Shown here in pieces: positions 36,601 through 45,500 of a stretch of DNA of 64,000 bases. Where the stretch lies: NCBI GenBank assembly GCA_017395245.1, contig JAFPVR010000111.1:62001-126000 (forward strand), in the 5' to 3' direction. A program made the position numbers and the translations under genes. How positions within the stretch are numbered: the first letter of the stretch is position 1; the number at the start of each line of letters is the position of its first letter. Below the pieces are notes generated by a model that saw nothing but the letters and a program-made list of their open reading frames with translations, made no database searches and was not told the DNA's origin. Source of the stretch: Bacteroidales bacterium (GTDB lineage: Bacteria; Bacteroidota; Bacteroidia; Bacteroidales; WCHB1-69).

Positions 36601-39600
36601 GTGTCAAAGTCCTCCGTAAAGGGAAGCGTGGCGATGGCGGCGCACTCCGTCCGGAAGGAATACTCTTCCCAGGTGCTGTAGTCGCCGCCGTCACAGATGC
36701 CCCGCACATAGACATGGTACAGGGTGTTGGGCGTAAGACCGGTCAGGCTGATTGAGTTGGTGCTCTCCGTGGAAGGGACATCGGTGGCGAAATCTACACT
36801 CTCGCCGTAGAGAACCTCCCAAGAGGTTTCCGAGGAACCCGGTGTCCAGGTGATGTCGGCCGTGGTTTGGGTGATGTTGGAAGCCAAGATGTCCTCCACA
36901 TGCACACATGCGGGAATGTAGTCGATAGTGATGTCATCCAGGTATTGATAGCTGGTAATCCACTGCGGGATACGGAATGCCACATAGTGACCGTTGCCTT
37001 GGTAACCGGAGGTGGTGAACTCGGCCTTCTCCCAAGTGGAGGTAGCCGACGGGCTGAAGGATCCTATGGGCTCGAAAGTGCTTGGGTCGTTCAGGTCAGC
37101 GAGAATACCCACTTCGATAAAGTAGTTGGCGGAAGTCTTGTAGGACCAGAAAGAAATCTGCAGGCTGTCCATCTGGATGGCGTCGTCGAAGCGCGGGGAG
37201 ACGGCCATGGAGTAGTAGGCGCTGGTGCCGTAGAAATAGAGTGAGTAGTTGGGCGAGTGGGTGTAGGTGCTGGAAGGATACGGATAGGCCGTGGAGTAGT
37301 TGGTCTTCTTGGTCCAGCAGGGCACCGAGTTGGAGGAGCCTGTTCCGGTGGCGTTGTCGAAGTTCTCCATGAACGGGAGCGCGGTGATATAGCACGGGAT
37401 GGTCACCGTGGTGGTGGCCCATGCGGAATTGTCGCCGCCGCAGAGGGAGCGCAGGCGCACAGTGTAGGTGGTGTTGCTGGTCAGGTTGGAGAGAACATAC
37501 GGGCTGGCCGTCACCGTGCCCACAGAGGTCCACGAGGCGTCGCCCTCGGCCTTGTACTCCATCTCCCAGGAGGTCTCGCCAGCACCGGGCGCCCATGCGA
37601 TGGTCGCGCTGGTGGCGTCTGACGACAGCACATAGACGTTGGGGGCAACGCAGGTCACCGTCACGTCGCACTCCATGCCGAACTTCACGTTGTTGCGGTA
37701 CGAATAAGTGCTCGGGCTCTCAGGACTGGTGAAGTCGAACTCGTAGTCATCGTCATAATACTGCAACGTCTTGCCGGATGCGGAGTGGGCATTGAACGTG
37801 TTGTTACTGGAGGTGGTGTAATCGCCATGGTCGTTCTTGACAACCACCACCAGATTCCGGTTGCCGCTGTAGTTGAAAGGCGTGCTCAACGGGATGTTCA
37901 CCCAGTGGTCCGGGCCGGAGTTGCTGTACGTGATGCTGCCTTGATAGACTAAGGTCAGGGAGTCGGACGGAATCCAGTTGCTGAGGGAGGTGAGGTCGGT
38001 CTCGGCAAGGTAGATTGATTGGTTGGTCTTGGTCTGGGGTGTGGAATAGATGTACTGGAAGCCGATGGAGCTGATGTCGCCTGAAGCGTTGATTTCGTTG
38101 GCGAGGAAGAGCTCCTGCACGTAAGAGTAGTTGTAGTACGTGTTGATCGGCACATTGTAGGTTCCAGTCGTGCCGTTGCCGACGATGTTGTCTCCGCCGG
38201 CGGCGCAATTGGTCGTGAAAGTAACCGTCAGCGTGTCGGAGGACCCGGAAGTGCAGTTGCTGTAAATCATCGCCTCGTAGGTGGTCAGCTCGGTGAGGCC
38301 GCTGAGCATGAACTGCGAGCCGGTGACCACCTGCGACTGATAGAAACCCGTGTTGGCCTCGCCATACTCAATCGTGTAGTCGGTCACACCGTAGGGCGCC
38401 TCCGTCCAGGTCAGCAGGGCCGAGGTGCCGGCGACATTCGTGACGGCGAAGTTGGAGGGTGCAGAACATTCCGGCAGGTAATCGACCTTCACATTGTCTA
38501 TATAGACGTAGTTGGAATTGCTGGAGATCGGAGCCTTGAACGCGAAATAGACTTCAGACAGGTTATAGACACTGGCCGGGATGTTCACCGTGAAGGGGTA
38601 CCAGGTGGAGGTGCTGGTCAAGTCGCCGGGATAGATGGATTTCAGGACATGGAAAGTGCTCTCGTTGGCCTCGTCGGTCATGTAGCCCACGTCCAAGCGG
38701 CCATAGCTGGCGCTGCTCTTATAGACATCGAAGGAGAGGGCCAACATGCCGGGAGTCTCGTTGGAGAGATTCATCGGGTCGGTGGCACCATAGACCGTCG
38801 TCGCGGAATAGCTGTAGAAATAGAGGGAACCGCCACCCGTGGTGGAGATGTACGGGTAGGTGGTGGTGGTGCCGGTCTGGTAACGGCTCCAGCACATCGG
38901 GTAAGCAGAAGAGCCGGAACCCTGGTTGTTGAAGTTCTGCGTATAGGGGAATGTGGAGACAACGCCGCATTCGGTCTGGAAGGAGGCCTGCATCCAGGAG
39001 CTGCCGTCCAAGGAGTTGCAGACGGCTCTCACATACACATCATACAAGGTGCTCGGCAGCAGGTTGTTGAGCGTGATGGAGGGTGTTCCCGAAGCATACT
39101 CGGCCGTTTCCTGATTGGGGTCGGAAATGGAGCCTGACGGACCGTAAACCACTTCCCAGTCCGTCTCCGTGCCACCGGGAGTCCAGGTCACCACGGCGGA
39201 ATTCTCCGTGATGGCGGCTGCCGGAGCGGCGATGTTAGTCACATGCGGACAAGCCGGGATGTGGTCGATCACGATGTCGTCGATGTACATGTAGCTGGTG
39301 ATCTCATTCGGGATGGCGAAAACGATGTAGCGCCCGTTGCCCATGTAGTTGCTGGTGTTGACGTCGAAATACTCCCACGTGTTGTTGGCTGTGGGCGAGA
39401 ACTCGCCGATGGTGGTGAAGGTGTTGAAATCCTCGGGGTCGGACATCACGCCCACCTTGATCTTGTAGCTGGCAGAAGTCTTGTAGGCGTAGAAACTGAC
39501 TTGGATGTCGTTCATCTGCACGTTGTCGGCAATGCGCGGCGAGGCCAAGTAGGAGTAGTAAGCGCTGGTGCCGTAGAAATAGACGGAATAGGTGCCGGAA

Positions 39601-42071
39601 TGGTGCTGGGAAGAGGAAGTGTAGGGGTAGGCGGTGGAGCTGTAGTTGGTGTTGCGGGTCCAGCAGGTGATCATGTTGCCGGAGCCGCTGGCCGTGGCCG
39701 ATTCAAAGTTCTCCATGTAAGGCAGGTCGATGGAGGTGCAGGCGGTGCGGCGTGTCACCGACGCCCATCCGCTGTACTCACCGCCGCCGCAGACGGCACG
39801 GACACGGAAATGGTATTTCGTGTCGGCGGAGAGGTTCAAGACGGTGTGGGGAGATGTCACGGCACCCTCGGAAGTCCAAGAAGTCTCGCCGTCAGCCTGG
39901 TACTCGAGTTCCCAGGCGGTCTCCGTGTTGCCGGGCGCCCAGGCCACGGTCACGCTGTTGTCCGTCACATCATTGACATACACGTTGGGGGCAACACATG
40001 TGATCGTATTGTCGCAGGGGATGAAGAACTTCACATTGCTGCGGTTGGAGGTGGTGTAGCCGCTCGCCCCGGAGGATGTGGGGTTCGTGGGATCCGGATT
40101 GTAGGTGTCGTTGTAGAAATGCAGCGTCCGGTTGGCGCCGGCGTTGTGTGCGCGGAACACGTAGGTGCTGCTGTTGTAGGCGCCGGAGTTGTCGTCCACC
40201 ACAAGCACGAGGTTGTCCGTGCCGTTGTATTGGAACGGGGTGGAGAACACGAACGTGTTCCATCCCTGGCTGCAGTTCAGCGATCCGGTATAGACCTGCT
40301 GCAGTCCGGTGGAGGGTATGTAGTCCGAGGCGCTGGTGAACGTGGACTGGGTGGTGTGGCCTAAGTAGAGGGTCACGTTGGTCTTGTTCGTCGAGGGGGT
40401 GCTGTAGGCGTAATCGAAGGCGATACTGTCGATGGTGGCCGCGCCGCCCATCTCGGAGGCGAGGTAGATCTGCTGGGTGAAGGTGTAGTTGTAATAGTTG
40501 TTCAACGGAAGCTGATAGGTGGTGATAGTGCCTTCGGTGAAGGGGTCGCCGCCCGCCATACATCCGGTCTCGAAGCTGGTGAAGACGGTATCTACATTGC
40601 CCTGGACACATTCCGAGAAGACGAACACATCGTATGCAGTGCTCGGGTTGAGGCCGGCGAGCATCTGGCTGTTGCCGGTGATGGAGGTGAACGTGGTCCA
40701 GTTGTCCATGCCCGCTTCGGAGTAGCCCACAGTGTAGCCGGTGGCGCCCACAGGAGCGGAGCCCCAGACGATGAGCGCGGAGGTTCCGGTCACCTGCTCG
40801 GAAGTCACGTTTACGGGCGGGGTGCAATACGGGTCGGTGGTGAAGGTCACGGGTGAGCTCCAGAAGCTGTTCTCGCCGTTGCCGCAGTCGGCCCGCACGT
40901 AGAGGTCGTATTGAGTGTTGTCGGTCAGGTTGGTGAACGTGTAGGGGGAGTTAGAGACATAGACGGGGGTGCCGCTGCCCACAGGATCCCCGTGGGGCAC
41001 ACAGGTCACCTCCCAGCCGGTCTCGGTGGCGCCGGGTTGCCAGGAAATGGTGGCCTCCTCGGCTGTGTGGCTCATGAGGACGAGGTTGGTAGGCGTGGGG
41101 CAGGCCGCCGGCGTAGTGAACGTACGCGGGGAGGACCAGGAACCCGTTTCGGAAGAACAGTTGGATTTCAAGTAAACCGAATAGGTGGTGGCCGATGTGA
41201 GGCCGGTCATCGTGTAGAAAGTGTCCGTGAGGCCGGTGAGGGTGGTGCCGCCACTAAGCGTGTCGAAAGTGCCGGTCTCGCCATACAACATGTCCCAGCT
41301 GTAAGCCGATTGTTGGAAGTTTATCCAGTTGAGGTCGGCGGAATAGGGGCCGATGTTGGCCACCGTGGGAGTCAAGCTCGGACAACCCGACAAAATATAG
41401 GTTATACGAAGGTTAGGACGGTTGGCGGAAACAGCAGGCGGAGTGGTGAAGGCCCCCCCACTGGGTGAAGTGCCCCCGGGCCAATCTGCATGGGAAGCAT
41501 ATTCCGCATCAACGGGACCATCCGTTATTCTGCAGCCTCTCCTCCAATGCCGGCTTTCCGACTGAGCCGTATAGTTGTACCCGCAATTCGTATCGCCTAC
41601 GACCGCTCCTCCGTAGGTGACCGCCACTAACAAATTGCTTGTGCCGTCCCAGATGAACGGATTGGTCAAGTTTACGGTAAACCATCCCAAGCCCGTGGAA
41701 ACCCAATTGCTGGAATCCACAAACGTTAGTTGGTTAAACGGCGTGTAGTCAGTTGCGCTGGTGAAACTCGTAGTGGAACGGTGCCCCATATAGGTGCAGC
41801 AGCTTTCCATCACCACACTTTCGCCAGTCCCGTTATAGAACTCTATGGCGATAATGGTGGCACCCGCCGGAACATTCGCGGCGGTCAGTTCCGCTGCGGT
41901 ATAGATGTTCTGGGTGTAGGAGTACACGGCTCCACTACTCATGGGGGATCCGGCAGAACCGCCTGTATTGGAGTGGCTCGTTCCGGTTCCGAATGTCGCA
42001 GTCAACTGCGCATTCAGCATCAGCGGCATGCTCAACACCGCTGTCAGTAACAATAGTAGAATCTTTTTCAT
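33684..42071 (-). CDS. Giant T9SS-secreted adhesin-like protein, the largest of the array
   Basis: 2795 residues from ATG at 42071 (MKKILLLLLTAVLSMPLMLNAQ); the upstream in-frame codons to 42164 overlap the promoter. It contains three copies of a YYNY(S/T)..QQI/QEL..(A/L)A(S/N)E module, in which a surface beta domain starts with TFTQQIYLASEM or similar. FN3 units alternate with cleaved-adhesin-like modules. Two adjacent modules (about 36.6-35.4 kb) are near-copies of each other (CWGKINTY, RPYVNSTHY, GSLYFYASS, VNTLQATFMYRA). The end has two FN3 units and a sorting domain (LYPNPAKEVVNVQ.., FVLVSTEAGMVTKTFVKK) of the same type as the gene at 14104, with the same in-frame TTGTACA repeat. It is likely exported by T9SS to the cell surface. 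Confidence 0.9.
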   Translation of the reverse strand: MKKILLLLLTAVLSMPLMLNAQLTATFGTGTSHSNTGGSAGSPMSSGAVYSYTQNIYTAAELTAANVPAGATIIAIEFYNGTGESVVMESCCTYMGHRSTTSFTSATDYTPFNQLTFVDSSNWVSTGLGWFTVNLTNPFIWDGTSNLLVAVTYGGAVVGDTNCGYNYTAQSESRHWRRGCRITDGPVDAEYASHADWPGGTSPSGGAFTTPPAVSANRPNLRITYILSGCPSLTPTVANIGPYSADLNWINFQQSAYSWDMLYGETGTFDTLSGGTTLTGLTDTFYTMTGLTSATTYSVYLKSNCSSETGSWSSPRTFTTPAACPTPTNLVLMSHTAEEATISWQPGATETGWEVTCVPHGDPVGSGTPVYVSNSPYTFTNLTDNTQYDLYVRADCGNGENSFWSSPVTFTTDPYCTPPVNVTSEQVTGTSALIVWGSAPVGATGYTVGYSEAGMDNWTTFTSITGNSQMLAGLNPSTAYDVFVFSECVQGNVDTVFTSFETGCMAGGDPFTEGTITTYQLPLNNYYNYTFTQQIYLASEMGGAATIDSIAFDYAYSTPSTNKTNVTLYLGHTTQSTFTSASDYIPSTGLQQVYTGSLNCSQGWNTFVFSTPFQYNGTDNLVLVVDDNSGAYNSSTYVFRAHNAGANRTLHFYNDTYNPDPTNPTSSGASGYTTSNRSNVKFFIPCDNTITCVAPNVYVNDVTDNSVTVAWAPGNTETAWELEYQADGETSWTSEGAVTSPHTVLNLSADTKYHFRVRAVCGGGEYSGWASVTRRTACTSIDLPYMENFESATASGSGNMITCWTRNTNYSSTAYPYTSSSQHHSGTYSVYFYGTSAYYSYLASPRIADNVQMNDIQVSFYAYKTSASYKIKVGVMSDPEDFNTFTTIGEFSPTANNTWEYFDVNTSNYMGNGRYIVFAIPNEITSYMYIDDIVIDHIPACPHVTNIAAPAAAITENSAVVTWTPGGTETDWEVVYGPSGSISDPNQETAEYASGTPSITLNNLLPSTLYDVYVRAVCNSLDGSSWMQASFQTECGVVSTFPYTQNFNNQGSGSSAYPMCWSRYQTGTTTTYPYISTTGGGSLYFYSYSATTVYGATDPMNLSNETPGMLALSFDVYKSSASYGRLDVGYMTDEANESTFHVLKSIYPGDLTSTSTWYPFTVNIPASVYNLSEVYFAFKAPISSNSNYVYIDNVKVDYLPECSAPSNFAVTNVAGTSALLTWTEAPYGVTDYTIEYGEANTGFYQSQVVTGSQFMLSGLTELTTYEAMIYSNCTSGSSDTLTVTFTTNCAAGGDNIVGNGTTGTYNVPINTYYNYSYVQELFLANEINASGDISSIGFQYIYSTPQTKTNQSIYLAETDLTSLSNWIPSDSLTLVYQGSITYSNSGPDHWVNIPLSTPFNYSGNRNLVVVVKNDHGDYTTSSNNTFNAHSASGKTLQYYDDDYEFDFTSPESPSTYSYRNNVKFGMECDVTVTCVAPNVYVLSSDATSATIAWAPGAGETSWEMEYKAEGDASWTSVGTVTASPYVLSNLTSNTTYTVRLRSLCGGDNSAWATTTVTIPCYITALPFMENFDNATGTGSSNSVPCWTKKTNYSTAYPYPSSTYTHSPNYSLYFYGTSAYYSMAVSPRFDDAIQMDSLQISFWSYKTSANYFIEVGILADLNDPSTFEPIGSFSPSATSTWEKAEFTTSGYQGNGHYVAFRIPQWITSYQYLDDITIDYIPACVHVEDILASNITQTTADITWTPGSSETSWEVLYGESVDFATDVPSTESTNSISLTGLTPNTLYHVYVRGICDGGDYSTWEEYSFRTECAAIATLPFTEDFDTYGTGTTVYPSCWGKINTYTSGDRPYVNSTHYAGVGSLYFYASSGTYNIAIAPQFDAAIPVNTLQATFMYRASSSTDYMIVGVMTDPANANTFVPVDTIHPGSSATAWVEKEVSFSGYNGTGQYIAFYNGRPTATCYSYIDDLFIGLIPTCPKPTQVHATDVTTSTIELGWTENGSATEWEIEYGPAGFTLGNGTVESGVTTNPYTISNLTTATQYDFYVRSVCSAGDTSYFAPVYTATTACDAIDQLPYTENFDTYGTGESAYPDCWGKINTYSSNRPYVNSTHYEGVGSLYFYASSATYNIAATPMFDATIPVNTLQATFMYRAYSTTDYMIVGVMTNPMDASTFVPVDTLYSPATASNWEEREVNFNNYNGNGHYIAFYNGKPTTTCYSYIDNLVIDLMPSCPKPQDLHAVNATTNSIELGWTEAGSATTWEIAYGDPGFDPDAPSTPTVTATSNPFTVTGLNSTTTYEFRVRALCSASDISNWSNALSASTTMTPIGLPYTADFSANDAWVLNNGACTNYWMKGTVNNDAALFVTNNGSTPEYGNSTSAVAALKLFTVGTADSITITFDIMVDGESSFDYFKLFLAPSSQQFPASTASASSGDYWYHDYSQNAYDFYNHGYGTQSSHAYILNKLTATTHVVATMPNPNANPNANSTALLSLVWKNDPSVLYNPPATITNLSVTISGGPGPVITDPTVATNAATAIAQTTATLNATITNPDNVTITAKGFEWKATQGGTYTQIAGSGANNGFTANLTGLTPSTSYTFRAYITYNGQTVTGNEQTFTTLDQDVEPCNTPTGLTVSAVTDESITVSWDADANVSSWNIQYRPVGGTLSSATSNTNSYTINGLQPETSYQIQVQANCGGGNVSEWSSAVTGTTTTGIDSWLANSVSLYPNPAKEVVNVQCTMNNVQWDNATIEVFDVYGKLLQTNRISSEITTLNVSGLANGMYFVLVSTEAGMVTKTFVKK
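33853..33885. repeat. TTGTACA-type short repeat inside sorting-domain coding sequence
   Basis: Plus strand units of CATTGTACATTGTTCATT, in frame, encode QCTMNNVQ, as at 14274-14306. Confidence 0.75.
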
Positions 42072-42080
42072 ACCGTTTTT

Positions 42081-42175
42081 ATTTGGTGAATAATGAATAT
42101 TACAAAATGAATCTGCAAAATTACAATAATTATAGAATAAGGTGTGCAAAAATGTTATCAACAAGTTATGAACAG
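42081..42175 (-). promoter_or_regulatory. Promoter, leader motif and tandem 9-mers of a giant T9SS gene
   Basis: The -7 element TAATTTTG lies at 42116-42123, the leader motif TTCACCAAAT at 42081-42090, and the tandem GTTATCAACA-A-GTTATGAACA repeat at 42154-42175. Confidence 0.6.
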
Positions 42176-42176
42176 A

Positions 42177-42422
42177 GGAGGAGATTCCGCTCGACGCTTT
42201 CGCGTCTCGCGGAATGGTGCGCTGCGCACAGGGTCAAAAAGGGAAAAGATGGGCGGCGGCCGTAAGTAGAGCCGTCATAATATGGCGGCTCTACGGCGTC
42301 TCGCAGTTTGTGTGTCTGCGAGGACGCAGACACCTCCATGACCGCCGCCCATCTTTTCCCACTCCCACACCCGACACCGCGCACCATTCCGCAAGCGAAC
42401 GCAGTGAGCGAGCGGAACCTCC
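42177..42422. mobile_element. Nested long-inverted-repeat (MITE-like) element, about 245 bp
   Basis: The outer ends (42177-42222 and 42379-42422) are imperfect inverted repeats of about 45 bases, including exact 14-base arms GCGGAATGGTGCGC/GCGCACCATTCCGC. Inside lie exact 19-base arms GGGAAAAGATGGGCGGCGG (42241-42259) and its complement (42342-42360). These enclose a TAGAGCCG palindrome (42266-42294) and a second hairpin, GTGTCTGCG..CGCAGACAC (42312-42333). No open reading frame of its own. Structure suggests a non-autonomous element with another palindrome inserted in it. Confidence 0.7.
42266..42294. repeat. TAGAGCCG palindrome inside the nested element
   Basis: Arms GTAGAGCCG and CGGCTCTAC. 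Differs from the copy at 21768-21796 at only two positions, a compensating swap in the inner arms. Confidence 0.85.
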
Positions 42423-42444
42423 TTCTCGCCAGTGCGCATCAACG

Positions 42445-42474
42445 AAAAAAGGGGAACCCTTCCGGATCCCCCTT
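42445..42474 (-). terminator. Hairpin terminator, copy 7
   Basis: Minus strand GGGGGATCC..GGGTTCCCC followed by six T, after the giant gene that stops at 42501. Confidence 0.7.
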
Positions 42475-42500
42475 ATTCAGCATTTAGCATTCAACATTCA

Positions 42501-45500
42501 TCATTTCTTGACGAACGTCTTCGTCACCATACCCTCTTCCGTGGTCACGCGCACGAAATACATGCCGTTGGCCAGGCCGCTGATATTGATGCGGGTGGGG
42601 TTCTCGGTAACGATAACCGTGTTGATGAGTTTACCATAGACATCGAATACCTCCATTGTCTTGACGTTGAGGTCGCCGTCCACGCGGATGTCGACGTACT
42701 CCTTCGCCGGGTTCGGGTAGAGGCTCACGCTGTTGGCAAGCCAGCTGTCGATACCCACGGTGGTGGTGCCCGTCACGGCGGAAGACCACTCACTCAAGTT
42801 GCCGCCGCCGCAGTTGGCCTGCACCTGGATCTCATACGTGGTCTCCGGCTGCAAACCGTTGATGGTGTAGCTGTTGGTGTTGGAAGTAGCACTGCTCAGC
42901 GTGCCGCCCACAGGACGGTACTGGATGTTCCAGCTGTTGACGCCAGCGGCATTGTTCCAAGTGATGGTGATGCTCTCGTCGGTGACAGCACTGACGGTCA
43001 CGCCCGTGGGCACGTCGCAAGGCTCAACATCCTGGTTCTGCGTGGTGAAGGTCATCTCGTTGCCGGTGACCGTCTGACCGTTGAAGGTGATGAACGCACG
43101 GAAGGTGTAGCCCGTGTTGGCGGTCAAGCCGGTGAGGTTGGCCGTGAAGGTGTTGCCCGTGCCGGTACCTGCAATCTGCGTGTAGGTGCCGCCCTGGGTG
43201 GCTTTCCACTCGAAGCCCTTCGCCGTGATGGTCACGTTGTCGGGGTTCGTGATGGTGGCGTTCAGCGTAGCGGTCGTCTGCGCAACAGCCGTGGCGGCGT
43301 TGGTGGCAACCGTCGGATTGGTGGGCACCGGGCCGGAACCGTTACAGTTGGTCGTGAAGGTGTAAGTGGTGTAGGTATCCATGCTGTCTTGAGAGAACAA
43401 CACGGTGCCGTCAGGACCTGCGATGGAGAATCCTGCTTCGTCGTCATAGTTGCCGGAATGCCATACCAGGGAGGTACTGACGTTGTCGCAGAGATTGATC
43501 GTCACCGTTTCGGAGGAGGGCGTGTCGTTATTGTCAGTAGCCTCCAAGGTGGCCACAACCACGCCGCCCTGTTCCACGGTCAGATAACCGTCGTTCCAGC
43601 CGTCGCCGTAACTATCCGTAAGGATGAAGGTGTACAGGCAGGCGTTGGCAGCATCGCAGTTCGGGGTGGTGAAGGAAGTGGTGGCGTAGAGGGAGGTCTC
43701 GTCAATACAGTCGGCTTTCACGCGCACGTCGTAGGCGGTGAGACCGGTCAGGTTGCTGAGCTGGTAGGTCGTCGTGGTGGCGTTGTCCACCGTCCAAGTG
43801 GTAGCAGAAGCCTCCTTGTATTCCACAATCCAGGAAGTCTCGTTGCCGCCGGCCGTCCAAGACACGGTGGCGGAACTCTGACCCACGTTGCTGACCGTCA
43901 GGTTGGTGGGCATCGGGCAGGTGTTGGAGACACAGGAAACCGTCAACTCGAAGCCGGATTTCTGGACGGAACCGTCAGAGTAGAAGTAGAGGGTAAGCGG
44001 TCCGGTAGTGGAAACCAGCTGCGGAATGGTCTGGTTCTCGTCGCGGAATTCGCCGAGCAGGGTGCCGGTGGCATCCGGACCGTCGTAAATACGCAGATAG
44101 TCGCAGCAGCTCTCCGTGCTCAAGGTGCCTTGGATGGCGACGAGGTTCATCGGGGCATCTGGGTTGATGGTCATAGTGGACTGGCAGTTGCTGGTGTAAT
44201 CGCCTGTAGGACCGCCGTTGTCATAAATAGTCACATCACAGGCGGAGATAGTGGTCGTGCCGGTGGCGGGCATGTTGATGGAGCCCGGAATAGCTGTGTA
44301 AGGACCGGTCCAGATGCTCTCGTCGCCAGCGCCGCAGTCGGCCTGCACGTAGAAATCGTAGGAAGTTCCGGAGGTCAGGTTGTCAATCGTGTAGGGGTTG
44401 GTGCTGACACTAATGGATGTGCCTTGACCTTGTGTGAAGCCGGTAGGACCGTACTCGATGTTCCAGGAAGTCTCACTGCCAGCTGACCATCCGAGGGTGA
44501 TGGACGTGGAAGTGGTGCCTGTGGCTACCAAATCTTCGGGTTCCGGACAGGTGGGGATGTTCATAATCATGACATTGTCCAACCAGTAGTAATAGACACT
44601 GCTGTTGGAGTGCTGGCGGAAGGCGATGTAGCGGCCGGTGCCGGTCATCACCGTGGAGTCGAAGTCAACCACATACTGGTTCCAAGCGGTGTTGGCAGGT
44701 TGGATGATACGGACAGACTCGAAGGTGGTTACGTCGTTCGGGTCGCTCATCACACCAATATCGAAGGTGCCGGAAGAGGTGGTGCTCTCCGCCTTCAGCA
44801 TGAATTTCACACGTAGGTTGTGAATGTCGGCGTCGATTTGCGGCGACACGGCCGTGGTGGGATTCGTGGTCTCCGACTGGAAGTAAAGGCTGTTCGGAGA
44901 AGATGAGGAGTAGTTGGAAGTGATGTACGGGGCATTGCTGTAGGTGATCGGGAATGCCCAGCAGTTCGGTCTGGTGGAGGTGCTGGCGGTGTAGCCGTCG
45001 AAGTTCTCCGTGTAAGGCAGCGTGCTTATTGCGTCGCAATCGGTGTAGAAGGACGTGGAGATGCTCGGGCTGGTGCTCACACCGTCGTCGCAGTTGTTGG
45101 CCACACGCACTTGATAGAGGGTGTTGCCTGTAAGGCCAGTCAGCTCGTAGGGAGAAGTGGCGGGATCCACCACAGTCCAGTCGGGATCGTTCGGTCCTTT
45201 GTAGCTGAGCACAGAGGAGGAGGCATTTGAATTCCAGCTCACCATGGCGGTGGTGATGGCGATGGAATCGACGCTCAGCGCGGTCGGGGCGTCGCAGTTG
45301 ATGACCTCAATGGTGATGTTGTCAACCGCAGCGGGCGGGTTGGTGCCGACGGAACCATCGTTGTGCCACAAGAAATAGATACGTTTCACGGTGGTCTCGG
45401 TCATGCCGGGAATGGTGGTTGTGAAGGTCTGGTAGTTGGAGGAGGTGTTGAAGTAGTTGGGGTAGCTGGTATTGACATTGGGAACCATGGCGGTGGAACC

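Larger units (their letters stand above)
42072..42500. other. Intergenic region between two giant T9SS genes
   Basis: No gene. It contains the promoter region of the gene starting at 42071, the nested inverted-repeat element (42177-42422), terminator copy 7 and an ATTCA-type repeat. Confidence 0.7.

Noticed and set aside
42177..42422. Replication origin suggested by DnaA-like 9-mers nearby and hairpins
   Set aside because: Only two degenerate 9-mers, no AT-rich unwinding region and no dnaA or dnaN; the inverted repeats fit a small mobile element better.
42432..44486. A 684-codon plus-strand open frame
   Set aside because: It is antisense to the sorting domain and FN3 units of a clear gene. 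Its open state follows from the high-GC codon pattern opposite that gene, and it has no signal or domain.
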